Shown here piece by piece: positions 1 through 12,382 of a stretch of 60,000 nucleotides of DNA. Source of the DNA: Hydractinia symbiolongicarpus. Taxonomy: Eukaryota > Cnidaria > Hydrozoa > Anthoathecata > Hydractiniidae. The stretch covers positions 8,620,001 through 8,680,000 of the forward strand of contig NC_079887.1 of the NCBI RefSeq assembly GCF_029227915.1. Reading direction: 5' to 3'. How positions within the stretch are numbered: the first letter of the stretch is position 1; every line of letters begins with the position of its first letter. A program made the position numbers and the translations under genes. The notes beneath the pieces were generated by a model. The model did not search any database, had not been told where the DNA came from, and saw nothing but the letters and a program-made list of their open reading frames with translations.

Positions 1-1463
1 GAGATAGGAAGTAAATTCGTCGTAAATACGCAACACAGAATTTGATTGTTAGCATGATCGCATAAACAGGCCTAAAAAAGTTGATGTTCGGTTACTCTGA
101 TGCGAGAGAGAAGGCAAGATAACGAGTAGACAGGGATAGATAAGAACTTTTTTATGATTTGTGTACTAACTGAAAAAAAGCAATAGTATGAAACGGATTA
201 ATTAAACGGCTGATTACAGGTCCAGTGAAATTCTAAGGTGCTTTTAATTTTACTAACAATGGAAAAGATCTGTTACTAAAATGGTGATGACGTCGGCAAT
301 AACTTGTACGTAAGAAAGGTATTCTAGATATTTTTTTACCCGCTGCCTCTACTGTGAATAGCTTGTAACACTGTTCAAGAAAACGCATTGGGTTATGTGC
401 TTTAATAAAGATGGGCAAACAGAGAAGTCTTAAAATACTCCTAAATAGATATGCCAGTTATTAGTGATATTTTATATAAAGTGAAACAGCGTTTCCTACA
501 CGTAAAAGAACATATGTTATAAGGGATAGCTTTAACGACTTCTATTTCTTTTTTCTTTTCTTTTCTTTTTTTTACTTTTTCTTAAGAACAATCTTCAGAC
601 GGCAAACGGTGCTTGGTGCTCTGACAACCAGGCAGAAAGCACTGGAAACAAGCAGTTGCTACAAGTGAATGGTATTAAAGATGACATGCAATTATATAGG
701 TGCAAAACAAAATATGACTCCACTGTTTTTTCCCGGTAAAGTTCACAACTTTTTTAATTAAATAATGTGCGTTACGGCAACAACAATTTCCATCAAGCAA
801 AAGCAAAATAGCAGAGACAAGTCATATAAGTGATGTTTCCTGTCGTTTTATTATGGGATCATCATCGCATTTTATCTTTAAGTTTGACTACCTAACGTTG
901 TATTGAATAATCAGGAGATCCAGCATTATTACTTTATTTTTTGATACCACTGGGAAATCGGAATATTTAAGGTGAAAAAATTACGCGGAGTTAAAAACGA
1001 ATTTGGTTCGAGTTTGGTCTTTATTCGGTGGTCAGAATAATGATCGCACTTTTTGATTGGTTACATCCATTGTTCTTCGATCACGTGATCATTATCGGGA
1101 AATCCTTTCCTCTTTAATGTTTCGAACGAGTATAGCCTCTATTATGGCCCAGTGGCTGATTTTTTTTTCTGGGTTTGCTCTGAGAAATTATTTTGTGCTC
1201 ATTGGTGGATTTGCTCTAACACATTCGTGTAGCGTCTAAGTTTTTTTGGGGAAACTTGTTTTAATATCCTTGAAGAAAGCTTAGTTAACAAGAATAGGTA
1301 CTGAAGAAACACTTAAATATTACTGTTACGTACTTTACAGATGCCTGCAAACGCGTTTTTTATATATTTACAAAATTTTTAAGCTCTGTTTTAACAAACT
1401 GTAACTTAAGCAATGTAGTTGTGTACATGGCCCATAGGTGACATGTTCGAAGGGTAAAAAAAA

Positions 1464-1556
1464 TCTATATTATAATACCCAACTTTATAGTCTGTGAGCC
1501 AAAAGTGTTAGTTGCAAGAAACGGCGAGCGAATTGCAGTGGATTTCCACAACAGGT
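1464..1556 (+). mobile_element. Helitron-like fragment (5' head plus hairpin remnant)
   Basis: Begins A|TCTATATTATAATACCC, the same head as the complete short Helitron at 20478-20609, and ends near GTGGATTTCCAC, the remains of the 3' hairpin. The terminal CTAG is not recognisable, so it is treated as a decayed copy. The duplicate counterpart is at 26667-26758. Confidence 0.5.
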
Positions 1557-1850
1557 GAATTGCCGTCAATTTGTACGGTCTTATGACTGGCTCCCTACAT
1601 TCGGGTTGACTTTTCTATTTTTTGTGCAAAATTAAAGTTAGCACATGTTTTCTTAAATTGGAATAATTAATGTGACAAAACTTTACTGTTCTCAATATTT
1701 GAAAATGTCGGACTAATAACGCTAACAGTGTTTTTATATATGCTGTTGAACATTATTTGCAGCCTCATGTTAATGGGCAGACATTCACACCACATGTTAG
1801 CTTTATTAAACAGTCAATTTCTTACCTAATCCCGCAATATCCACTTACGA

Positions 1851-1985
1851 AGCTTCACAAAGCTTCATTAAACATAACACGCCCTTCATAGTTCACTTAG
1901 AGTTTTAAGTTTTGCAAATTAGTTTTAAAGAATAAAGATTGGAGCTAGACCCACTATAACAATAGATGCACATTTTTCTTTTTAA
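1851..1985 (+). promoter_or_regulatory. 5' flank of short cysteine-repeat gene A, TATA lost
   Basis: The stretch CTTCATTAAACATAACACG followed by CCCTTCAT is shared with the region upstream of the full-length gene (minus strand, about 13577-13610). In the full-length gene this is followed by a TATATAAG box. Here the equivalent dozen bases are missing and the sequence runs straight to GTTCACTTA. Promoter activity is inference only. Confidence 0.5.
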
Positions 1986-2515
1986 ATGAAGGCGTTACTC
2001 CTCCCAGCAATGTTGGCAAGTGTTGATAGTGCATGTGTTCTCTGCAAAGAGAGTAAGTAAATGCAGTCTAAATTTTTATGACAGGATTTTCTTTTGTAAA
2101 ATCTGCAGCATACATAATACTTTCAGAGCTCTTCACATTTAAAAATACTATGTTAGTTAGAATTTAAGCCTTAATATCTCGTATTCTTAGATCTTAGCTA
2201 TCAGAAGCCATTTAATGCTAGTTACGCTGATGCTGCATGTAGCCTCTACCAAGGAGGTAAGTAAAGAGCTATTTAAATAGGATCTGTTGTGTGTAAAGAT
2301 GGTTTATACACAACAGTCTAGCAATGTTTCGCATAATTAATAGCAAGAATTCTGTTCATGGAAATTTAAACTAAACACAATTTCAATATTCACCCGAGTA
2401 AATGTAACTCGAACGTTGAACTCGAATGTTGACGTTGAACTGCATTTTCTCTTTAGATCTTACCTACAGAAAGGCATACAATACTGGCTATGCTGATGCT
2501 CAAGGACGTATCTAA
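1986..2515 (+). CDS. Short secreted cysteine-repeat peptide, copy A (3 exons, 63 aa)
   Basis: Exons 1986-2052, 2191-2256 and 2457-2515 join in frame across two GT-AG introns (donors GTAAGT; acceptors TTCTTAG and TCTTTAG). Introns are phase 1, as in the full-length relative at 12383-13404, and intron sequence is recognisably homologous to it. The product is 63 aa: hydrophobic signal peptide MKALLLPAMLAS, a CVLC pair (C17/C20), one repeat ending CSLY (C39; the second Cys is Tyr42), then a second repeat with motif AYNTGYADAQ before a stop. Compared with the full-length gene it lacks one repeat exon and the whole 8-Cys C-terminal domain. It may be a functional short variant or a decaying copy: frame and splice sites are intact, but the TATA box is gone. 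No family recognised. Confidence 0.6.
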
Positions 2516-5307
2516 AATTTTCCTGTACGTATCTATAATGCTTAATGCTTCAAAACATGTCTCTATAGGAATTGAAAAATCTGCTAAAAATTTTCTGTTT
2601 TTTTTGTCTATAACCGGCCTTGCTCACGACACGAATTGACGCATTTTATTGACTTATCAAAATGAAAATTTAATTCGTTCAATTTTGTCGGGAAGTAGTC
2701 TTAGTCTAAAATTTCTAAATAAATTCGCGCCAATAAGCCTGTTCCTTTACCATCGCAAATTGAAATCCTGCATGATTTAAGTTTCTTCTTTATAGAAAAA
2801 ATAATTCCTAACGTAAGCAGCCTTCTGTAACAATAATTTTTTTTTCCGAATTTGAATTTCCAACAATTTAGATACAATTATTGCCTAAGCAAAAAGATCT
2901 AAATAACTTATGGTTGGTATCTCACTCTAGTTACCTTGATTTATTCTTTTTTCAACCAACGAAAGTGCTTTTCATATTTTAACGATAGAAAGGACTTTTT
3001 CTTTAATTTTTCATAAAAACTACGCCATCTGTCGGGTTCCACTTATTCTAAATTTCCACACTTTTTGTCAAAGTTTATAATACATCTTAAAAATACTGTT
3101 TTTGTCTCATCTTCGGAATAAAATTTTAGTTTCATTTCCAAACTATAAAAGTTGTATGTTTATAAAGAACATTTTAACTTCACTATTTTAGGAGGAAGGA
3201 AGTCTTTTGGGTCTTGTGTTTAGACTTGGCGGAGGGGGGGAGGGAATGGGTTAATTTTACGTAATTCAACAAAGGAAAAATGACACGACTACAAGACTAT
3301 AAAACTTGACACAGTAAATAAGTAAAATAGAAGAAGTAATTTGACATCAAAACATTAATGGTGACGACAGTAACGTTTGCCGACGTCATCATTTTCTGTA
3401 GCTTTTTTAATTTTTTCGTTTTTTTTTTTTACTTTTACAATTTGCCTACTTTTACATGTCAGGGACAAGCAATTGTAGATCAGAGAAAAAGTTTTCTTAG
3501 AAAACTCTATGTTTTCTAAGTGTTGTAGTAAAAATACAAAATTGTGATAAAAAAAAACTCAAATATTTTCCAACACAACCTCCGCCCAGGTATAAATGTA
3601 AATCCTACTTTTTTTAGTGATGGGAATAAAACTTTCCGCCTGTTTGTAATGGGGAATACGTGAAAGTAAAAAATCTCTAGATTATACCAGAGGACAAAAT
3701 TTATTGATAATAAACCGAATAAGTTTAAACCACACCAAATTGAAAGCATTTTTTTATTTTTATTATTTATATCATTTTTTTATATATATAATTAATTTAT
3801 ACGATTTCATGGACAAACTGAAGAAAGTTTTATTGGCCATGTAGTGGTTATAGGAGTCTGCTGAACACTGCTAACAACGAAGACAACTTCCGTTTAATAA
3901 TCAAATATTGTTATATTAAACTAGTTAATCTTAACTTACTGGTTAAGAACTTCTTACATAGCTTGCGACAATCCGTATAAAAATAAATAAGTAATATCTA
4001 CTTGTTGTTTATCTGTGCGGGTCCACGTGAATATTTTGTGTATTGGTAATATGATGTAGAGATTCACTCTCTGGAAGAACAAATGAATCATGATGTAGAT
4101 TATTTACTCTCCGGAGGAACAAATGAATCAAGTATATTGTATGGTATAATTTTTTACACAAATATTTTGTGGCTTTCTTGGTTATTATTACACAAATGAT
4201 TTTCATTATGTACTTGTGCTAAATGCAAAAACTGATTTAAAGATTACGCTTCGCACGCCAGTGCACTGGACGGAGCATTAATAGTGGGGCACCTTTTTGG
4301 AGTAATTATCTTTCTTGAGAATAAATTTTCGTTAACGTTAATTTAAAAGAAAATACATGTTAATATTGTTACTGCAGACACAACAAGGCGCATCTTCATG
4401 TAAGCAAATGTAGGAGAAATAAGAAAACACACTTGCCACATGTTGTGACCCAGTCAATCGTTTCCCTAGAAATAGTTCCCTCCATATTCAATTGGAAGGT
4501 AAAGAAATTAATACATTAAACAATAATACATGAAAAATTTGCGGCTTTGTAACGCTGAGGTTATCTATAAATTTATAGAGAGATAGCAAACAACAACACT
4601 AAGCAAAAAAGCTAGCTAGTTATCCACTCTTAGAAACAGGTAAATGAACGCCATGGCTAGTTTACATAAGAAACTGTTTAGTAATTAAAACTTGCTCTAT
4701 CAAGAAAAACAACTGATGGTCAGTACTATAGCAATACTGAGATCTTGCTTCTATTCAGGATTTATCACTCCAGTCTAGCTAACCAGGCAAAGTTTCTTAA
4801 TTTTGTTCCTAAATGAGTTATTTAATTTTCTTCATAATTTAGTCTGTTGGCACGTGAATAAATCCACGTGTTAGCCCGTCTTTGATGGAAAGACATACGT
4901 ATACGGGTACAATATAGATATTATTACGACATTTTTAGATATCTTTGTGACAAAGTAAGCATGAAATAATTTCCACATAATACGTACAAAACCTTGTAAA
5001 AAAATTCACCTTAGGTTGTCCAGTCTAGTGTAGGCTACGAGATAATAAAGATTCATTGTTGTTTCTGTGTCTGCCTAACTAAGTCGGATTCTGTGATTAA
5101 AAAATTACTCGCCTAATCCACTCAGCACAGTTAGGCGCCTAAGAGATACCACATGTCTCGTCTTTTACGGTTTTTTAACATTGCAATTACTTTTGCAACA
5201 AAATATTATGCATAATGTGTGCAGACCATATTCTTTTACGGGTAAATCAATATCATATCCCGCCTTTATGTGTACAAATACTGATTTGATGATTAGGTGC
5301 ATCTTTA
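2516..5307. other. Non-coding stretch of the duplication, no gene seen
   Basis: AT-rich sequence with homopolymer runs and a short AT-rich low-complexity tract near 3748-3800 that is missing from copy 2. Small open frames (for example 3516-3749 and 4009-4206, minus strand) are interrupted or altered by indels between the copies, so they are not supported as genes. A minus-strand Helitron head-like fragment lies near 4856-4920. Confidence 0.6.
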
Positions 5308-5918
5308 GAGGAGAGACAAACAAAAAACGTTTTTGCGGCAGCCACAACATAAACTTTAGGGGAGAGAAAAAATTATAGATTTCTAAATCCCTAAATCTAC
5401 TTAACTAACTACTATAATAACAAATAAATAATTATCTTCGCTTCGTAGAAACATTTTTCTATTTTGATCTACAACTTTTGTAATGACAGGTTATTACAAA
5501 AGTTTAAACAATAAGAAAAAACAAATTCCATTGTTTTTGAAATTATCCACCCTTTTGACAAATGCGAAAAATACTCATAAATATTTCTGCACTCACAGAG
5601 ATGTAAACAAAACTGGTAGCTACAACAGACTAGTTTATCTTTTGGTTTACTGTGTTGCCGTTCTGCATAGGCAAAAATTCATCGTTCTTGATGTAAAAAC
5701 ATCACACTTTATTACTCTACGAATACCTTTAAAATCAAAACTTTAGCAGTCTTAACTTAGGCCCTTCTTTCTTGTCATGATACGCGTGCAAGGTTGAATA
5801 TAGTAAGCTCTTTTTTATGGGAAAAAAAACGCCGGTCGATCAATCTGGTCTTCAAAATCAACACTTCATTATAAAAATTTACTCAGCAGCCGTGACGCGG
5901 CGCACTTCGCCTCATCTT
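5308..5918 (-). mobile_element. TA-flanked MITE, degraded copy (L)
   Basis: Flanked by TA and bounded by imperfect terminal inverted repeats related to AAGGAGAGGCGAAC. Its body matches, in inverse orientation, the longer element at 8750-9660: the sequences around ATTCCATTGTTTTT, the CACTCACA...GTAAACAAAA stretch and GGCAGCC all align in reverse complement. It is about 300 bp shorter than the other element. The copy in the second duplication is at 30475-31086. Confidence 0.65.
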
Positions 5919-5920
5919 TA

Positions 5921-7424
5921 AGATAAAGAATTGTTTGCGGAATTAAAGTTTGTCTAGCCTCAAAGAATGTTCAAAATGCGGAATAAAGTTTTGTTGTTGT
6001 TGAAATTGCGAAATGAAACATTGTAAATAAGATGATGGTGACCTTTATAAAAACTGTGAGATAATTATTACGATGTAAGAAAAATTATTAAAATTCGAAT
6101 TTCTAGTCCCGGACGCATTTTCAACCGGTTTTGTGAGGCCGGACATTGACAAAGCAAATATTCTTTTTATTTTCATAAATTTCAGTGAACTTGTCTAAAA
6201 ACACTTAAATACTCTATAATAATCATTGAGCTTTCAAAATATCATCGTAATATATAATTATCAGGACGCGCTTACTTTTGGAACCAAAAAAAGAAAGTTT
6301 ATATATATCTTGATGGTGTTGCGAATTATTTTTTCAGTTAAAATAAACAATAATATCTTACACATTTTCCGGCTTCTGGGAGTCCCATTCATCAAGACTT
6401 TTTAATAGGATCAGTCAGGGAAACTAAAGATTAAAAGAATAGCTGAATATCCCAGCATATTTTCAAAGTTTTTGCTAAAAATGTGTACGTAAAACGTTTA
6501 AGAAAATACATTAAGTTCAATACAAATTTTACTCGAAAGCGATGTATTGATTTCAGATTCCCACTGAATATATTGAGTTACTATTAAAAGAGATTTTTGA
6601 ATTTAGATCATTCTTTCTCAACTCGCTCGAGTATCCCATGTAGCAATTCACGATTTAAAATTGAAAAAAAAATGTAAAAACTCACCACTTAAGAGCTTTA
6701 ACAATTGTCTATCAATCTTTTTACCTTTTGGTAATTTTTATTTTCGTTTTTGAGATATAGACCTTGAAAGTGTACCTATTTATGTGGAATTATGACATCA
6801 TCAGTAAGATGCTTAGAAACAATTGCTGGTATGAAGGATAATGAGGATCACTAAATATTAATATTCATGTAAATATGTTCAAAATATCAAAATAGATAGC
6901 TAAACATATTTACATCACGGCATACCTTTTACAACCTTAAAACAGTACATCATTTATTTTAGATAAACGCATTAATTAGCATAATTATAAAAATTTCTAA
7001 GCCAAAAATCTTGAGAACCGATTTATATTTTTCTAAAAAATTGCTTGATGCTTAGTATGGCATATAAGCGTATTACAATATTCATTTTTGTTTACTAAGT
7101 ACACAGCCAAAATGAACATATTAACATAAAGACGAGGTAAATTTAAATTTTCAAGTTTCCACTAAAGTGATGCACATATGAATTGTTTTACCTTTCTCAA
7201 AATTATATATTTTGTAATCTAATGGACGAGGACTGAAATAACTGCTGTTTATAATTTGATGTGTTTCATATCCTTTTTGTAGAAGATTTTATGGGTGAAG
7301 ACAATATAGAACATTTACAGATTTTAGTTGGATTTGTTCGACTCCGTTCCGTTGTAGAAGCTTTTAGGGAAAGACAATGTTTAAAATGCGTAAATAACGT
7401 ATTTTCATTGATTTGTGCTTACTC
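5921..7424. other. Non-coding stretch, nothing recognised
   Basis: AT-rich sequence between two mobile elements. Homologous to 31089-32600. No exon with convincing coding features was found on either strand. Confidence 0.6.
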
Positions 7425-7870
7425 TTGTGTCGGTGTGTCTGTAACAGGCAAAGTGGATGTGTTTATTTACCTTTAATGTCGTCGAAAAATGCATGTCTTA
7501 AATGCTAACCAACAAACTTAACGTTGTGACGTCAATAACACCAATTTAACGTCAATATCTTAATTTGAATTATTAAAGCTATTACAATGCAGTTATAACT
7601 TTAAGGCCAAATATTTGGAAACGAGGTGGTGACGTCAGTCAGGTAACTAGACACATCGGGAAACCTTATTGGGTAAGTTTTCGAAACTTAAATTTCAGAA
7701 TTTGTTTCGAAATGGATGGATTGATGACATCATCCGATAACTCTTAATACCCAATATCTCTGTACCGTTTATCAAAAATACACAATCCTACACATTTTCC
7801 TGATCATCATTTCAAGATCTATACATTGAAGCCAATTAGTATACAAATTATTTTTACAACTTTTTTTCTT
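7425..7870 (+). mobile_element. Helitron-derived remnant
   Basis: Resembles the interior of the intact Helitron at 32971-33706 and of the inverted one at 24187-24571: GTCTGTAACAGGCAAAGTGG, AACGAGGTGGTGACGTCA, GGGTAAGTTTTCGAAAC and TGATGACATCATC occur in the same order. Neither end is intact. The 71-codon open frame at 7261-7476 reads into this repeat and is not counted as a gene. In copy 2 the right part is deleted. Confidence 0.5.
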
Positions 7871-8290
7871 AAGGTGGCAGTACCCCTTTTAAAAATCGGA
7901 TTTTTTTTTACATAATTAGTTACGAAAGATTGTTTACAGACTATATATTCATTTTTTTCTGATATAACACACTTGTCACAATTTTATGGCTAAAATACTA
8001 TTATCTTTCACGAAAAATATTCAGACTCAACAATTCCTCTTTGAAATAAAATTCATGAATAATTAATTAGTTCTGCCAAATATGTTTTAAGTCTACGCGC
8101 TTGCGAAATTGTACAGAAAGAAATGACGTAATTATTTAAGAGAAACGATAATAACAACAAAGATTGCGCATTATGCAGAAATTTAAGACGATCTTCATCG
8201 AAAATTGCTATTGAAAGTTAAAGCTTGTGCAGTGTAGCATACACTGCACAAGCTTTAACTTTCAATAGCAATTTTCGTTTTACTTTAAAA
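7871..8290 (+). repeat. Dispersed repeat, second member at 16855-17165
   Basis: Starts AAGGTGGCAG and runs to the GCAATTTTCG region. It aligns with 16855-17165 and, in copy 2, with the stretch interrupted by the Helitron at 32971-33706. The third member shows which state is ancestral for the hairpin insertion at 8199-8277 and the deletion in copy 2. Confidence 0.7.
8199..8277. repeat. Perfect inverted repeat, 38-bp arms, 3-base loop
   Basis: Arms 8199-8236 and 8240-8277 are exact reverse complements around GCA. The left arm is absent from copy 2 (about 33850-33890) and from the related repeat at 17100-17140, where GATCTTCAT continues directly as TATGCTACACTGCAC. The left arm was therefore added in copy 1. 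Confidence 0.95.
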
Positions 8291-8749
8291 TTTTCTGACA
8301 TGCTTGGTGAACCATGCAGCCATGATACGGTGTGCGGAAATTTTTTTTCGTAATATTTTTCTTTTAACAGTGTTCCATGCAGCAGGGGATGCTAACAAAG
8401 AATCTTTTGAAAAAAACAAAAGGCTATTGTTAAAAATTAAGAATGAACAAAAAAAATCTGCACACCGTTTTAACAGGGTTAACCCAAGATTCATTTAAAA
8501 CCAGAAGCTGATAAAAATAACGAGATTGTAAAAAGTTGGAGCTCGTAGAAGCCGATTTTTTTCTTGTTTATGATACATTTTTAAATAGAAATTTCTGCTG
8601 ATTCAGCAATTTTATTGTTAAGTTAAAATCATTTTATTATGTATTAAGGCCTATATTTTTAGGAAATAGTAAAAAAAGGGGGTATAAATAAAACACTGCG
8701 TAAATAATTCAGCTATTTGGACAGCTAAAAAAGGGTTACTGCAACCTTA

Positions 8750-9660
8750 AAGGAGAGGCGAACTGCGCTGCGGCACGGCTGCTGAATAAAAGTTTATGAA
8801 AAGCGTTGATTTTAAAGACTAGACTGATTGGCTTGCTCGCCTGCTCCATAAACTATAACTATAAACCATACATCATTTTGTTTACATTTTTGTGAGTGCT
8901 GAATTATTTATAATTAAGTATTTTTACGCATTTCTGGGTGGCTAAATTAAAAAACAATGGAATATGTATCTCTATTGTGATGGTCACGGGGTCAATGTAC
9001 ACAAAGTGATTTAATAAGAAAAAGTTGAAGATCAAAATGGCAAAAATGTTGAACAACATGTAAAGAACATATTTTTATTATTTTGTACTAATTAACTTGC
9101 CAATAAAATAGCGAGTAAATATGAAGAAAGTAAAAAACCAAGGAAGAAAGATGAAGCCACCATATTGCTCGTTCGATTTGTTATTGAAGGTTTCCGGTCT
9201 GTATATTTATTCAAATTTGGCGCCATCTCATGATAACAAACTTTATCGTTCGAAGTTGGTAGTATGTTGTGAAAAAGGGATTGAAAACATAAAAAATATT
9301 GTTGTTGGTTATGACAGATATTTCTTAAGTTCAAATAAGTTTAAAGGAAGGTTATAAAAAGCTGTTACTACTATAGTACGTAAAATATTCTTGGTTATCT
9401 CAAGTAAAATATGTTATTTTTGATGTTTACTAAAAAGTAAATTTAAAACCTACTTATTTTCACCCCATACAGCCATGGAATTTCTATACAAATTTTGTTA
9501 GAAAGATATATAGGTAGTTAGTCGTGAAATATAGTTTTTTATTTGGTATTATAGTAGTTATCTTAGCAGATTTTAGGATTTAGAAATCTATATATATTTT
9601 TTTCGCGCTTAAAATTTATTTTCTGGCTGCCACAAAATAGTTTCTTGTTCGCCTCTCCTT
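8750..9660 (+). mobile_element. TA-flanked MITE / small DNA transposon (R)
   Basis: 911 bp flanked by TA (8748-8749 and 9661-9662), with terminal inverted repeats AAGGAGAGGCGAAC and GTTCGCCTCTCCTT. An ATG-started 78-codon frame (9121-9357) lies inside and stays open in the duplicate (34739-34975). The opposite strand is also open and I see no transposase motif, so the element is probably non-autonomous. TA flanks suggest a Tc1/mariner-type or other TA-targeting family; the superfamily is not settled. Confidence 0.75.
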
Positions 9661-9662
9661 TA

Positions 9663-9875
9663 ATATGACAGGTCTTTGCAGATGCCGGCAAGATCTTCTT
9701 AGGCATTCGTCAAAAACATATGATCCTGTACATTATTTTGATCAGCGTTTTACGCTCTACGTTATATATGCAACAGATGAACAAATGTCCAAAAAATTTG
9801 TTTGTGTATTGACAGGCCCTTGCTGGCTTCGTCAAAACTTAAGTGATTGTCCAGCTTAAGTGGATTTCCCGTACC
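9663..9875 (+). mobile_element. Helitron 3'-part fragment
   Basis: Contains ATGATCCTGTACATTATTTT, GATCAGCGTTTTACG, TTGACAGGCCCTTGCTGGC and AAGTGGATTTCC in the same order as the 3' half of the Helitron at 32971-33706. No terminal hairpin plus CTAG is left. The duplicate is at 35281-35493. Confidence 0.45.
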
Positions 9876-10802
9876 CAGGGTTTGCCTGATGTTAAAGTTA
9901 TTAGCGATGACTATGAATAACTGATCATGTTAACCTACTGTTACGAATTCTACTGGCGGCAAAAGCAACTTGATTTTTCGTGAAGTTTCATAAACACAAT
10001 AATTGAGCCATCGTTCTTTACTTGCATATTTTTTAACGCTGACTTTACAACGTTTTTTTACAGCAAATTCTGAAATTATATTTTATAATGATAAAATATT
10101 ATGATATTATTCAAAAGAATGCGTTGGTGTGGCTAGCTACAATCGTGGACAAAAATATTGAGACAAAGGCAGTTCTTTACTCATTATCCAAATATGGACA
10201 AAACAGTCAAATAGTCAATAATCTCCAGCCGGCAGCCGGCAGGCTGCAAAGTCGCTACTTTTGCGCGCAAGTAGGTCAGGCGGAAAGCGTTGAAAATTAC
10301 CTAGTCACATTCTTTAGCACGCCCGCACACCGAAATAATTCACGTCGGGAACCACGAAGGTCCCGAAATTCGTGATTAATGGCCTTGCTGACATTAGCAT
10401 CAATTAGCACATTTTAAGAATTTCTACTTACCAAATAAGTCCTAAGTCCACTCTAAACCTAAACATTGACAAGTGAACTTTGACAAGTTCAAGATGTGTG
10501 AATCTACTATAGAATGAGCCTACGCAATTACTTGTGGTGCCGAACTTCGAAATTCGTTGTCTTGTTCCAACAAATTGTGACCAAGATTGTAGTTTTTAAC
10601 TCATATTTACACAAAAGACGTTTTACGCAAGGTGAAAAGTTTCAGATTGTAGCATAAAAATCAACCAAAGTCAGACTAACTATGAAATAAAATGTTCACA
10701 CGGCGTCTTGTATATATTAGATAGCTAGCTGGATACACGCTTCTTTATAGCCAAATTGTTTTGTCTAGATTTCAAGTTAAGAATGACTAATTAACTCCTC
10801 AA

Positions 10803-10942
10803 CCCTATTCGGTCTGGGGTTTTTCTGTACATAGATGGCATGAAAATTTGCCAAAATTTGCCCGCAAGTCCAGTTTTTTCAGATTTTTTGGTAAAATCCG
10901 AAAAAATCGTGAATCGGATTAATCACGTTAGAAAATGGAAAA
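10803..10942 (+). mobile_element. piggyBac-like MITE, 5' part only
   Basis: Begins CCCTATTCGGTCTGGGG and matches the first ~160 bases of the complete element at 36404-36838. The target TTAA before it has become TCAA. The body is cut off by the TGTC microsatellite. CTAGGGTTAG at 11340-11349, just after the microsatellite, may be a decayed 3' end. Confidence 0.65.
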
Positions 10943-11336
<394 letters not shown>

Positions 11337-11345
11337 CCGCTAGGG

Positions 11346-12382
11346 TTAGTGGAATCAAATGTTCCCCTCAACCAGAAATTATATCTCTTAGGAATCAAAA
11401 GTAAATTTAATACGACCCGGCAAGAGTCTCAATGATCTGAAATTTAGGCGGGAAGATGGAAGATCGTTTAGAATTTGCACGAAATCGTTTCAACTTGCGG
11501 ACCCCGCTCCCCCCTCCCATTAACAAAACAAAAATAAGCAGCAGAAGAGCCGATCGAATAAAAACATTGTTTTTGTTCGTTCTAGTCCATTTTAGGTGGA
11601 AATTTGGCTTTAATATGACCAGTGTATTAAAGACAGTGTCAATAACTAAAAAAACACCATAACATCAAGAGTACAAGTTGAATTTGGTCCCCAGGCACCA
11701 GACATTTTTAATTTTATATTCATTTCTCTCCAAAATATTGAGACAATGGCACCACGTAGGCCATTTTGCAAATTTGCAAAAGTATCAACTCGCAAACTGG
11801 AAGTACTGTTGTTTTCGAAGCGTAGGTTAAGGGGCGTTAAAATCGAACTTTTTAACGTATCTGCTCAAATGAAATTCAAAATAATGCCATCCGGTTAACG
11901 ATTAGCATTAATGATTTTAAACCAAATTGCCATTTTTTAACATTTCTGCCCTAAATATCTGACTCCTCGTTGTCACATCGGCTTAAATTAAAAAGCTACC
12001 TTACATTTTCTCTTTAAAATTGCGCGTTTCACCACTTATCGCAAGTTAGAAATAGCAAACAACTTCACAGCAGGACAAAAAAAGAATCAATTCTCTAAAA
12101 CACGAACTCAATTATTTGCTACGCTATGGAATTAAGGCTGTGTTGCTTTATTTCGTTGTTTTTGTTTTTTCTATTATTGGACATCTGTTTGGATTTTATC
12201 GTGCTTATAAACTTTATGTTAACATAAATGTTCAGCTACAGAAATACGAAACTAATAGTTGACTAACATCGCTCTTTAGTCATAAAACCGCGCGAGTTAT
12301 TGTCAAGGGTAGGTTCAGTTAGAGTAAAAAAAGGACAAAGAAAACATTTAGCTGTCTTTCTGCGTATTCTCGTAAAAACATG
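11346..12382. other. Spacer downstream of the full-length cysteine-repeat gene
   Basis: No gene recognised. On the minus strand an AATAAA lies at 12147-12152, about 230 bases beyond the stop codon of the gene above, and is a plausible poly(A) signal for it. A 68-codon frame at 11456-11662 has no recognisable content. Confidence 0.5.

Larger units (their letters stand above)
1..10942 (+). repeat. Large direct duplication, copy 1 (left end outside window)
   Basis: The sequence from base 1 matches 25162 onward almost base for base, in the same orientation, up to the start of the TGTC microsatellite. Copies differ by scattered substitutions, small indels and a few larger events: a Helitron present only in copy 2, a 262-bp deletion in copy 2, an inverted insertion in copy 1 and a 46-bp difference near 417/25577. 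The true left boundary is not visible because copy 1 is already homologous at base 1. It carries the short cysteine-repeat gene A and two related MITEs. Confidence 0.95.

Noticed and set aside
7261-7476. 71-codon frame kept in both large duplicates (also 32442-32657)
   Set aside because: It reads into Helitron-derived sequence, and the duplication is too young for an open frame to mean anything.
9121-9357. 78-codon ATG frame in the small transposon as a host gene
   Set aside because: It lies wholly inside a TIR element, the opposite strand is also open, and no domain is recognisable. Left as a note on the element.
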